Below, piece after piece: positions 53,817-62,391 of a DNA stretch of 64,000 nt. The first letter of the stretch is position 1, and every line of letters starts with the position of its first letter. Source of the DNA: S5-A14a sp050908895 (lineage in GTDB: Bacteria > Bacillota > Clostridia > Peptostreptococcales > Anaerovoracaceae); assembly GCA_050908895.1 (NCBI GenBank), contig CP171222.1, forward strand, positions 1,240,001 through 1,304,000, written 5' to 3'. The position numbers and the translations under genes were made by a program. A model generated the notes under the pieces. The model saw only the letters and a list, made by a program, of their open reading frames with translations. It was not told the DNA's origin and did no database searches.

Positions 53817-54287
53817 TTATTTCAATGCTTCTTCAATAGTTTCAATAATAACAGCCTTAGTAGCTTTTTCATCTACTTCAATATTACGTTCTTTAGCAAA
53901 AGCTATCAATTCATCTTTCTTCATAGCTTGTGAAACCTTCGCTTCTGATGCTGACTCTGCCTTAGGAGCCTCTCTTTTCTCCCCACCTAGATTAATCTTA
54001 ACCTCAGTGTATGGCTGTCTATGTCCCTGCTTCTTTCTTGAATCTTTCTTAGGAAGGTATTTAAAGATAATAACTTTATCCCCTTTACCATGCTCTAAAA
54101 CTTCTGCAACAACCTTAGCACCATCAACAAATGGAGCGCCTACTTTAACATCAGAACCGTCTCCAATCATCAATACCTTGTCAAATTCTACGGTGTCACC
54201 TACAGCTGCATCAACTTTTTCGATTCTTAAAATGTCTCCGTCGACTACTCTGTACTGTTTACCACCTGTTTCGATAATTGCGTACAT
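53817..54287 (-). CDS. rplU: 50S ribosomal protein L21 with extra C-terminal domain
   Basis: A 156-residue L21. Residues 1-100 are standard (MYAIIETGGKQYRV ... KKQGHRQPYTEVKINL). L21 normally ends near residue 103. A linker of Lys, Glu, Ala and Ser follows, then about 35 residues (MKKDELIAFAKERNIEVDEK ... IIETIEEAL) that look like a small helix-extended-loop-helix (SAP/Rho-N-like) nucleic-acid-binding domain. GAGGAGG precedes the ATG at 54287; an earlier in-frame ATG lies before that site. Confidence 0.94.
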   Translation of the reverse strand: MYAIIETGGKQYRVVDGDILRIEKVDAAVGDTVEFDKVLMIGDGSDVKVGAPFVDGAKVVAEVLEHGKGDKVIIFKYLPKKDSRKKQGHRQPYTEVKINLGGEKREAPKAESASEAKVSQAMKKDELIAFAKERNIEVDEKATKAVIIETIEEALK

Positions 54288-54289
54288 TA

Positions 54290-54356
54290 TATTTCCTCCT
54301 CTAACCAGTCTCGCCAACAGGGTATGATATTCATTTAAAACCCCTTATGTGCGGCT
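54290..54356 (-). ncRNA. Possible L21 leader RNA
   Basis: The 5' untranslated part of rplU, from about 54358 to the RBS, contains GGCGAGACTGG just before the RBS, a wording I remember from L21 leader elements of Firmicutes. In those, r-protein binding represses translation. The fold was not computed, so this remains a candidate. Confidence 0.35.
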
Positions 54357-54360
54357 AACT

Positions 54361-54394
54361 ATGTAATGATAACATCATTACATATTATTGTCAA
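54361..54394 (-). promoter_or_regulatory. rplU promoter with perfect operator-like palindrome
   Basis: On the - strand TTGACA (54394-54389), a 17-nt spacer and TATCAT (54371-54366) form the promoter. ATGTAATGAT (54361-54370) and ATCATTACAT (54374-54383) are perfect 10-bp inverted repeats with a 3-nt centre covering the -10. A related half-site TGTAATCAT lies upstream at 54412-54420. A repressor site is likely. Confidence 0.7.
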
Positions 54395-54451
54395 TACAAA
54401 ACGTGTCAATGTGTAATCATGTTGTTAAAAAGTCCTTTCTATTAATCGGAT

Positions 54452-55588
54452 TTACTCTATTACAACACCATCTTCGTCAATTTCCAAGTCTACATTAGTG
54501 CTTAATTTTGGCTTTGAACTAGTATTATCTTTTTTATCTTTGTCTGTTTCCTTATTTCCATCAAGTTTTTCAATAAGCTTGTTATAAAGTTCATCCAAAA
54601 GGTCTGGTCTGGATTCAAAATAAGCTTTAACATTTTCTCTACCTTGTCCAATCCTTTCTCCGTTATAACTGTACCAAGAGCCGGCCTTAGCCACTAATTT
54701 AGTTTCTACACCACAATCCAAAATGTCACCGGTCTTGGAAATACCCCTTCCATACATTATGTCAAATTCAGCTTGTTTAAATGGTGCAGCAACTTTATTC
54801 TTAACAATCTTCACTCTTGTTCTGCTGCCTAAGAAAGTATCTCCCTGCTTTATTGACTCTAATTTCCTAACATCCAAACGCATAGATGAATAAAACTTAA
54901 GAGCACGTCCTCCAGTAGTCACTTCAGGGCTTCCATACATAACTCCAACTTTTTCTCTCAGTTGATTGATGAATATCACACATGTATTAGATTTATTGAT
55001 GGTGCCTGTAAGCTTTCTTAATGCTTGAGACATAAGTCTTGCTTGTAATCCTACATGTGAATCTCCCATTTCTCCCTGAATCTCAGCTTTTGGTACAAGT
55101 GCTGCAACAGAGTCAATAACTATCACATCAAGAGCTCCACTCCTTGCAAGCATATCACAAATTTCCAACGCCTGTTCCCCTGTATCAGGTTGAGATATTA
55201 AAAGTTCATCAATATCAACGCCCAGAGCCTTAGCATATACAGGATCAAGAGCATGCTCAGCATCAATAAAAGCGGCTTTCCCGCCAAGCTTCTGAGCTTC
55301 TGCAACTATGTGTAAGGTAAGAGTTGTCTTTCCTGATGACTCCGGTCCATATATTTCTATTATTCTTCCCCTAGGAACTCCTCCCACACCTGTAGCTATA
55401 TCAAGAGATATTGACCCTGTTGGTATAGTACTGATATCCAGCTTAGGTCTATCCCCCATTTTCATAACAGAACCAACGCCATACTCTTTCTCAATTTTAT
55501 CAAGAGCTAATTGAAGTGCCTTCATTCTCTCTTCTTCAGACTTATCTTTTATATTTTGCACCTTCTGTGCCTCTTTCTTTGTTGCCAT
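54452..55588 (-). CDS. recA: Recombinase RecA
   Basis: A 378-residue RecA. Walker A is GPESSGKTTL near residue 75, the make-ATP-work region contains FIDAEHALDP near 100, Walker B is DVIVIDSVAAL near 150, loop L1 is EGEMGDSHVG-like (IQGEMGDSHVGLQARLMSQALRK by parts), and loop L2 follows FINQLREKVG near 206. The C-terminus is long and acidic. The promoter carries a perfect LexA box, so the gene should be SOS-induced. Confidence 0.97.
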   Translation of the reverse strand: MATKKEAQKVQNIKDKSEEERMKALQLALDKIEKEYGVGSVMKMGDRPKLDISTIPTGSISLDIATGVGGVPRGRIIEIYGPESSGKTTLTLHIVAEAQKLGGKAAFIDAEHALDPVYAKALGVDIDELLISQPDTGEQALEICDMLARSGALDVIVIDSVAALVPKAEIQGEMGDSHVGLQARLMSQALRKLTGTINKSNTCVIFINQLREKVGVMYGSPEVTTGGRALKFYSSMRLDVRKLESIKQGDTFLGSRTRVKIVKNKVAAPFKQAEFDIMYGRGISKTGDILDCGVETKLVAKAGSWYSYNGERIGQGRENVKAYFESRPDLLDELYNKLIEKLDGNKETDKDKKDNTSSKPKLSTNVDLEIDEDGVVIE

Positions 55589-55608
55589 TTTTAGAACCCT
55601 CCCATAAC

Positions 55609-55656
55609 GAACATTTGTTCTGTTTATATTTTACACTACTAAAAACAATAGGTCAA
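55609..55656 (-). promoter_or_regulatory. recA promoter with perfect LexA box
   Basis: On the - strand TTGACC (55656-55651), a 17-nt spacer and TAAAAT (55633-55628) form the promoter. GAACATTTGTTC (55620-55609) is a perfect GAAC-N4-GTTC palindrome placed at about +1 to +12. Its 11 last bases equal box 1 of the yneA-like promoter at 26661. Confidence 0.85.
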
Positions 55657-55722
55657 CTATATTTGTTTCTATTTGAAATTTTTTGTCATGTTTCTGATGA
55701 TTTTAGTCACTTAAGATTTATT

Positions 55723-56964
55723 TTAAATATTTTTGTTTACTAAATCTAACATTGCCATAACTGCATAATTTCTATTTTTATCTCTATCTTTTCTTCCGGT
55801 TTCAAGTTTAAGAATTTGAGGTTTTCGCATCTTATCATCAAAGGTTAAAGCAACATATATCAACCCTGATTTCTTCCCGTCTACATCTTCTGGCCCAGCT
55901 ATACCTGTAACAGAAATTCCCAAGTCAGCTCCTGATTTTTGCATTGCCTTTTCTGCCATTTCTAAAGCAATTTCCTCGCTTATAACTGAATAATTATCAA
56001 TATTTTCAGGATTAACACCAAGATCATCAATCTTGCTTTCATTTGAATAAGTAACATATCCTCTTTTGAAAACCTGAGAAGCACCTTGTACATCCGTCAA
56101 AGCTGCTGCAAACATACCACCTGTACAAGATTCTGCTGAGACAATAGTCTTTCGCTCTTTTAAAAGCTTGTAAATTACAACCTCAGCAAGATCCTCATCA
56201 TTTTCTGAAAAAATATATGTTCCTATCAGATTTCTCACCTTTTTCATAGTTTCTTCAACGGCTGCTTTGCTCTTCTCAAGGGTTTCTCTCTTAGATGTAA
56301 TTCTCAAACTACATTCTCCGGACTTAGCATAAGTAGCTATGGTAGGATCGGTTTGATTATGTATAATTGGCATCAAAACTGTTTCTAAAATCGATTCGCC
56401 TATTCCATATGTGCGAATTATTTTGTAGTACAACGCCCCCTTTATTTTATCGGATAAATATGGAATTACCTCATTTTCAAACATAGTCTTCATTTCTCCA
56501 GGTGGACCCGGTAAAGCAATTATTATTTTATCTTTACTATCGCTTTCTAAGATAAAACCCGGCGCTGTTCCTACAGTATTCTTAAGTGGAATTCCCTTAG
56601 ATGGAATAAGAGCCTGTTTCAGGTTGTTATCTGTCATTTTGTATTTTGCTTTAGCAAAATACTCCTTCATTGCAATCAAACCGTCCTTATCACATACGAG
56701 TTTGTCTCCAAACGTTTCACAAATCACTTCTTTTGTCAAGTCGTCCTCGGTTGGCCCAAGACCTCCTGTTGTAATGATTAGCTGACAGTCTTCAAATGAC
56801 CTGTTTATTAGATTTTTCAGTCTTTTCGGATTATCACCTACCACAGAATGGTATAACACGTCAAAACCCAGCAGTTGTAACTGCTGGGATATATAGGTCG
56901 CATTAGTATTTACGGTTTGTCCAAAAAGCAGCTCAGTACCTACACATAAAATTGATACCTTCAT
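55723..56964 (-). CDS. cinA: CinA family protein
   Basis: A 413-residue competence/damage-inducible protein with two domains. The N-terminal molybdopterin-binding-like (COG1058) domain has CVGTELLFGQTVNTNATYIS and TTGGLGPTEDDLT. The C-terminal PncC-type domain has SAESCTGGMFAAALTDV near residue 258 and GYVTYSNESK, matching nicotinamide-mononucleotide deamidases. It lies immediately before recA, as in several Firmicutes, and is the last gene of the asd-uppP-ftsK-rimO-pgsA run. Confidence 0.94.
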   Translation of the reverse strand: MKVSILCVGTELLFGQTVNTNATYISQQLQLLGFDVLYHSVVGDNPKRLKNLINRSFEDCQLIITTGGLGPTEDDLTKEVICETFGDKLVCDKDGLIAMKEYFAKAKYKMTDNNLKQALIPSKGIPLKNTVGTAPGFILESDSKDKIIIALPGPPGEMKTMFENEVIPYLSDKIKGALYYKIIRTYGIGESILETVLMPIIHNQTDPTIATYAKSGECSLRITSKRETLEKSKAAVEETMKKVRNLIGTYIFSENDEDLAEVVIYKLLKERKTIVSAESCTGGMFAAALTDVQGASQVFKRGYVTYSNESKIDDLGVNPENIDNYSVISEEIALEMAEKAMQKSGADLGISVTGIAGPEDVDGKKSGLIYVALTFDDKMRKPQILKLETGRKDRDKNRNYAVMAMLDLVNKNI

Positions 56965-57026
56965 TGTTTAACCGCCCTCCTTTGACAAATAGCCTTATCA
57001 TATTTTTCTAAAAGTAACAACGTTTA

Positions 57027-57569
57027 TTACATCGAAAAAATTTTAATATTTTTCGAAACATATTCTATCCCTGAATAAACGGTCATAATTAAAGATAACC
57101 ATAAAAATAAATTTGCCACTATAGATATCCAACTATGCAATGTAGTCCCTTGAGAAAATACTGGAACAAGTAAAAGAAGAGGTACAGCTATCATTTGAAG
57201 CACGGTTTTAATCTTCCCACTTAAGGCAGCAGCAATAACGACTCCTTCTGCGGCAGCTACAGTCCTCATACCTGCGACGGTAAACTCTCTAGTCAATATT
57301 ATAATTAGCATCCACGCAGGCATAAGTCCTGATTCTAAAAGCAATGCAAAAGCCGAATAAACCAGCACCTTATCTGCTAATGGGTCCATTATTTTCCCAA
57401 AATTACTCACCAGATTATGTTTTCTTGCAAGATATCCATCAAGATAATCTGTAAACGAGGCAACAACAAAAACTACCAAAGCCGGCAAATACAACTCAAA
57501 AGTATAAAACAATATAAAAACAGGTACCAAGATAACTCTTGAAATTGTTAATTTATTTGGTAAATTCAT
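57027..57569 (-). CDS. pgsA: Phosphatidylglycerophosphate synthase
   Basis: A 180-residue membrane enzyme that makes phosphatidylglycerophosphate from CDP-diacylglycerol and glycerol 3-phosphate. The CDP-alcohol phosphotransferase motif D-x2-D-G-x2-A-R-x8-G-x3-D-x3-D is intact as DYLDGYLARKHNLVSNFG followed by KIMDPLAD. About five to six hydrophobic helices are visible. It starts 3 nt after rimO. Confidence 0.94.
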   Translation of the reverse strand: MNLPNKLTISRVILVPVFILFYTFELYLPALVVFVVASFTDYLDGYLARKHNLVSNFGKIMDPLADKVLVYSAFALLLESGLMPAWMLIIILTREFTVAGMRTVAAAEGVVIAAALSGKIKTVLQMIAVPLLLLVPVFSQGTTLHSWISIVANLFLWLSLIMTVYSGIEYVSKNIKIFSM

Positions 57570-57572
57570 TAA

Positions 57573-58904
57573 TTATACCTCCTCACCTATCAGATCATAA
57601 TCAAATGCATCTGTAATCTTCACATTCATGATATCTCCTTGCTTATATTTACGGTTACTCTTACATTTAAAGATAACTGAATTATCGATATCCGGAGCAT
57701 CATACTTTGTTCTCCCTATATATATGTTGTTTATAGCATCGTCTATTTCATCAACAATAACCGGAAGTACCATTCCAACTTTCTTCTGATTTTCCTCTAG
57801 AGAAATCTCCATTTGAAGTCGCATTATTGCATCCTGTCTTTCTTCTTTAACCTCTTCATCAATTTGATTTTCCATTCTAGCGGCTATGGTTCCTTCTTCT
57901 TGGGAGTATTTAAACACACCTAATCTATCAAACCGATTTTTATCTACAAAACTGTGTAGCTCTTCGAAATCTGCATCAGTTTCTCCCGGAAAACCAACTA
58001 TAAGTGTAGTTCTTATATGTATATCTTTTACTCTATCTCTTAATTTACCTATAGTCTTTTCTATCTCTTCTCGAGTAGTTTTTCGCCTCATTGCTTTAAG
58101 CACAGTATCTGCGCCATGTTGCAGCGGAATATCAATATATGGACAAATTTTATCTTCTTCAGCCATTACATCAATAAGTTCATCAGTAATTCTTTCCTGA
58201 TAGCAATACATCAGTCTTATCCATTGGATTCCTTCTACTTTACATAATTTTTTCAAAAGCTTAGGAAGAACAAAATCTCCGTATAAATCCTTACCGTAGT
58301 AAGTCAAATCTTGAGCAATTAAAACCAACTCCTTGCAACCTGCCTTAGAGAGTTTTTTTGCTTCATTAACCACATCTTCCATTGATTTGCTTCTGAAAGG
58401 TCCTCTTATCTGAGGGATTATACAATATGCACATCCATTATTACATCCTTCAGCTATTTTTAAATGCATAATGTATGGATTTTCAGGCAACTTTCTATCT
58501 GAAGTTTTAAGTGGACCTTGATCATATTTTCTAGCTAAATATACTCTTTCCCCCTTTAAAACTCTTTCCACTATATCAGGTAAATTCTCATATTCATTTA
58601 CACCAACAAAACAGTCGACTTCCGGCATTTCTTCTGTTAATTCTTCTACATATCTCTGAGAAAGACATCCCGTTACAATGAGTTTCTTTTCATTGTCCGT
58701 ACTCTTTAAATTTGCCATAGATAAAATTCTATCAATAGATTCCCTCTTGGCATCATCGATGAATCCGCAGGTATTTACCATAATTAAATCGGCATCCCTT
58801 GGGTCATTAACTATTTTGTAATTATTAAATTCTAAAAGAGCAGCAGCTTCTTGGCTATCATTTAAATTCTTCATGCACCCTAAGGTCTGAATATTTATCT
58901 TCAT
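57573..58904 (-). CDS. rimO: Ribosomal protein S12 methylthiotransferase RimO
   Basis: A 443-residue methylthiotransferase that modifies the conserved Asp of S12. The N-terminal UPF0004 domain has cysteines in TLGCMKNLNDS, VNTCGFI and VTGCLSQRY. The radical SAM motif is CNNGCAYCIIP near residue 154. A TRAM domain closes the protein (about 375-440). The N-terminal MKNLNDSQ pattern favours RimO over MiaB. The gene overlaps ftsK by 4 nt. Confidence 0.94.
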   Translation of the reverse strand: MKINIQTLGCMKNLNDSQEAAALLEFNNYKIVNDPRDADLIMVNTCGFIDDAKRESIDRILSMANLKSTDNEKKLIVTGCLSQRYVEELTEEMPEVDCFVGVNEYENLPDIVERVLKGERVYLARKYDQGPLKTSDRKLPENPYIMHLKIAEGCNNGCAYCIIPQIRGPFRSKSMEDVVNEAKKLSKAGCKELVLIAQDLTYYGKDLYGDFVLPKLLKKLCKVEGIQWIRLMYCYQERITDELIDVMAEEDKICPYIDIPLQHGADTVLKAMRRKTTREEIEKTIGKLRDRVKDIHIRTTLIVGFPGETDADFEELHSFVDKNRFDRLGVFKYSQEEGTIAARMENQIDEEVKEERQDAIMRLQMEISLEENQKKVGMVLPVIVDEIDDAINNIYIGRTKYDAPDIDNSVIFKCKSNRKYKQGDIMNVKITDAFDYDLIGEEV

Positions 58905-61522
58905 ATGTCCCCTTTTTCTAAAGATTCATCATCTATTTCCATTTGATTTAACTCGTTTTCTGTAATCAAAACCTGTCGAGGTTTACTCCCATCTTGAGGA
59001 GAAACAATGCCTCGAGCCTCCATCATATCCACTATTCTTGCAGCTCTGTTATATCCGATTCTAAATCTTCTTTGGAGCATAGAAACCGATGCCTGTCCGG
59101 CATTTACTACACATTCTATCGCTTCCTCCATCAATTCGTCTTCATCATCATCTTTATTTTTACCCGATGAAACATTGCTACTTTCAATGGTCTTAATTAC
59201 TTCACCTGAATATTCAACCTCTTCTACTTGAGACTTAACATACTCTATGATATTATTCACCTCATCATCAGAAATGAAACATCCTTGTACTCTCATAGGC
59301 TTTCCCATCCCCAAAGGATTAAACAGCATATCACCTTTACCTACAAGCTTTTCTGCCCCTGCCATATCCAAAATGGTTCTAGAATCAAATTGAGATGATA
59401 CCGCAAAGGCAATACGAGAAGGAATATTGGCTTTAATAAGGCCTGTAATTACATCAACTGATGGTCTTTGAGTTGCGACAACCATGTGCATTCCTGCGGC
59501 TCTTGCTTTTTGTGCTAATCTGCAAATTGATTCTTCAACCTGGGATGGTGCAGCCATCATAAGATCGGCAAGCTCATCTATAATAATTAAAATTTGAGGA
59601 AGTTTTTCTTCCACCAATCCTTGCCTCAGCATTGCCTCATTATATGATTCCAAATCTCTAACACTTGTGTTAGCAAATTTATTATATCTTTCATTCATTT
59701 CAACAACTGCCCAATTCAGAGCGGCAGCAGCCTTAGCGGGATCAGTTACAACTGGAATTAGAAGATGTGGTATTCCATTGTAATTACCCAATTCTACAAC
59801 CTTCGGGTCAATTAAAATCATCTTAACTTCATCTGGTTTTGCTTTATACAATACGCTTGCAATCAAACTGTTAATACAAACAGATTTACCAGATCCGGTT
59901 GAACCTGCAATAAGCAAATGAGGCATTAATTTTAGATTAGCCACTATAGGCTTCCCGGAAATGTCTTTCCCCACACCGAAAGTTATCTTTGACTCAGCAT
60001 TTTTGAATTCATTTGATCCAATAAGCTCACTAACTCTAACCATATTGATACTTTCATTTTCTACCTCTATGCCCACGGCTGCCTTACCCGGTATCGGTGC
60101 TTCAATTCGTATGCTCTTAGCACGAAGATTCAATGCGATATCATCGGCTAAGCTAACAATCTTTGAAACTTTCACCCCGACGTTAGGTTGTATCTCATAC
60201 CGTGTTATGGATGGTCCTTGGGTCACCATAATAACTTTTGCATCAACATTAAAGCTGGCCAGTGTATCTTCTAAAGTTTTCGCCATAAGTTGTAATCTTC
60301 TGTTGTCTACTTTGTTCTTAACAGGCCCTGGTTTTTTAAGAAGTTGAATTCCAGGTTTTCTGTATCTTACATAGGAATTTGTTTTATTAAGTTCCCTATC
60401 TGGCAAAATAGCTTCTCTTGCTTCTTTGTTGCTCAAGATAGGTGCTTTCTGTTTTTCGGAATCATTATCATCATTAAAAGTAGAGTTTTTTATATCGGTG
60501 TCGTTTTCTCCATAAGAATTAGTAATGATATTAGAAGATATTTCTTCCGATTTTGCTTTTTCACCTAAATTAAACTCATTATCTATAATATCTTGAGAAT
60601 TAATTACATCTAAACCATCATTATTTTCATGTTTATCTTTACCGAATATATCTTCATCGCTGGAATACATTAACTTCCCGGAACTTAATGTTTTGCTTGG
60701 ATTTTTATCGGAGATAAAGTCATAATACAAGTCTATTTTTTCTCCGGAATTTAACTGAGCTCTAGCGGCTTCAATAGCTTCCTGTCTTCGTTTCTCATTT
60801 CTTATTGCTTCTAATTTAAGCTCTTGCTCTCTTTCCAAAGCTTCTTCTAAAGCTTTCTGTCTTTCTGTTGCTTTTTCTGCTTCTTTTAGCTGACGTTTAG
60901 TTTCCATGGCAGCCCTTCTCTGAATCAAAACCTCATTCATCTTTTCCACATTAGAAGCAAGAGGCTTATTTTTCGTTAGCAAGAAAGAAATTATAATTCC
61001 AGAAATGCTAAAAATGTACAACCCTGCTTTTCCAATAAAAGATACAAAAAAATTACCCAGCGTCATTGGAAAAAGCCCGCCACTTTTAAGCTTTACAGAT
61101 ATATCATAATAGTCTATAATCGCATACTTATCATTTAAAGGCTCTATAAATCTACCACTGTTAATGAGTGATGCAAAGGTAAACAGAAGGAGAAAAAATG
61201 CAATCCTTTTCTTTGCTATGTGATGTGATGGCTTAAACATAAGAAAAAATCCAGATACAACCATAACAAAAGGAAATATAATTCCCATATGTCCAAAGCA
61301 TCCTTTTAATATTTCGGATATTTTTTCACCTAAAACCCCTCCTGTATCAAAAGATACTCCAACAAAAAAGAAAACTCCTAAGGCAATTGTAATAAATCCC
61401 CAAACTTCTTTCATTACAGCTGATTCAACACTTGAATGTTTGCCAGATGTCTTATTAGTTGATTTTTGATTGCCTTTTGTTGACATATTTCTGTTTTTTT
61501 TCCCCTTTTTAATCTGTGACAT
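58901..61522 (-). CDS. ftsK: DNA translocase FtsK/SpoIIIE
   Basis: An 873-residue septal DNA pump. Four membrane segments lie in the first 190 residues, followed by a charged coiled-coil-like linker (about 205-260) and a variable region. The motor has Walker A AGSTGSGKSVCIN near residue 545, Walker B ILIIIDELADLM near 640, and a C-terminal winged-helix gamma domain (SVSMLQRRFRIGYNRAARIVD) that reads KOPS/SRS-type sequences. The ATG at 61522 follows AGGAA; a TTG at 61528 is rejected. With a Xer recombinase in the window it may complete chromosome segregation. Confidence 0.95.
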   Translation of the reverse strand: MSQIKKGKKNRNMSTKGNQKSTNKTSGKHSSVESAVMKEVWGFITIALGVFFFVGVSFDTGGVLGEKISEILKGCFGHMGIIFPFVMVVSGFFLMFKPSHHIAKKRIAFFLLLFTFASLINSGRFIEPLNDKYAIIDYYDISVKLKSGGLFPMTLGNFFVSFIGKAGLYIFSISGIIISFLLTKNKPLASNVEKMNEVLIQRRAAMETKRQLKEAEKATERQKALEEALEREQELKLEAIRNEKRRQEAIEAARAQLNSGEKIDLYYDFISDKNPSKTLSSGKLMYSSDEDIFGKDKHENNDGLDVINSQDIIDNEFNLGEKAKSEEISSNIITNSYGENDTDIKNSTFNDDNDSEKQKAPILSNKEAREAILPDRELNKTNSYVRYRKPGIQLLKKPGPVKNKVDNRRLQLMAKTLEDTLASFNVDAKVIMVTQGPSITRYEIQPNVGVKVSKIVSLADDIALNLRAKSIRIEAPIPGKAAVGIEVENESINMVRVSELIGSNEFKNAESKITFGVGKDISGKPIVANLKLMPHLLIAGSTGSGKSVCINSLIASVLYKAKPDEVKMILIDPKVVELGNYNGIPHLLIPVVTDPAKAAAALNWAVVEMNERYNKFANTSVRDLESYNEAMLRQGLVEEKLPQILIIIDELADLMMAAPSQVEESICRLAQKARAAGMHMVVATQRPSVDVITGLIKANIPSRIAFAVSSQFDSRTILDMAGAEKLVGKGDMLFNPLGMGKPMRVQGCFISDDEVNNIIEYVKSQVEEVEYSGEVIKTIESSNVSSGKNKDDDEDELMEEAIECVVNAGQASVSMLQRRFRIGYNRAARIVDMMEARGIVSPQDGSKPRQVLITENELNQMEIDDESLEKGDI

Positions 61523-61542
61523 TATCAAATTTCCTATCTATA

Positions 61543-62376
61543 CTAACTGAAAAAAGATGTGTAAATAAGTGTTCCTACTCCCATAATCCAAACATAATAT
61601 GAAAAATATCTCATTTTTTGTTTGGATACAATTCTAATCATAGTAGTTATAGCAAAATAGCCTGAGATAGCAGCAACTAAGAATCCAACAACCATTGGTC
61701 CAACAGATGACGGATCTATTCCTGCTTTTAGAGCCTTTGGAAATTCCAGTATTGCTGAACCCAAAATAGCAGGTATGGAAATTAAAAAAGCAAATTCAAC
61801 CGCAAATTCACGTTTTAACCCCGTAATTAAGCTCCCAACGATAGTTGAACCGGACCTCGATATACCTGGCATAATCGCAAACCCCTGACAAATTCCGACA
61901 AAAAACGCATTTCTATATTTCATCCCTTGAATTTCGTTTTTATTATTAGTCCTTTCCGAAAGCAATAGAAGAAAACCTGTAATAATCCAGCATACTCCAA
62001 TTACAGCAAGTGAGCTGAATATTTTATTTATATAGTCCTCAAGAAGAAGTCCCATGATTGCCGTAGGTATTGAAGCCACAATTATCATAATACCTAATTT
62101 CCTTACAGGTCTCTCGTCAATTCGCAACCCTTTTCCTGTAAGTATATCTTTTAACATTAAAAAAAATTCTACAATTAATTTAACAATATCTTCGTGGTAA
62201 ACAATGAAAATCGATACAAGAGTACCTATGTGTAATAGAACTGCAAAAAATATAACTGAATCTTCATGTATGCCAAATATTTTCTCAAGAAGAGCTAAAT
62301 GCCCTGAACTACTAACAGGAAGAAATTCTGATAATCCTTGGATTAACCCTAAAAGTATAGCCTCTAAATATCCCAT
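61543..62376 (-). CDS. uppP: Undecaprenyl-diphosphatase
   Basis: A 277-residue integral membrane phosphatase of the BacA family that recycles the lipid carrier of peptidoglycan synthesis. The signature sequences are LSEFLPVSSSGHLAL near residue 16 and MPGISRSGSTIVGSLITG near 168, with the conserved Glu, Ser, His and Arg. Seven to eight hydrophobic helices fit the family. It lies between asd and ftsK. Confidence 0.95.
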   Translation of the reverse strand: MGYLEAILLGLIQGLSEFLPVSSSGHLALLEKIFGIHEDSVIFFAVLLHIGTLVSIFIVYHEDIVKLIVEFFLMLKDILTGKGLRIDERPVRKLGIMIIVASIPTAIMGLLLEDYINKIFSSLAVIGVCWIITGFLLLLSERTNNKNEIQGMKYRNAFFVGICQGFAIMPGISRSGSTIVGSLITGLKREFAVEFAFLISIPAILGSAILEFPKALKAGIDPSSVGPMVVGFLVAAISGYFAITTMIRIVSKQKMRYFSYYVWIMGVGTLIYTSFFS

Positions 62377-62391
62377 ATTTTCTCCTTTTGA

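Noticed and set aside
54361..54383. Terminator for recA
   Set aside because: The stem is all but devoid of G-C pairs, no T-run follows on the - strand, and it coincides with the rplU -10 box; an operator fits better.
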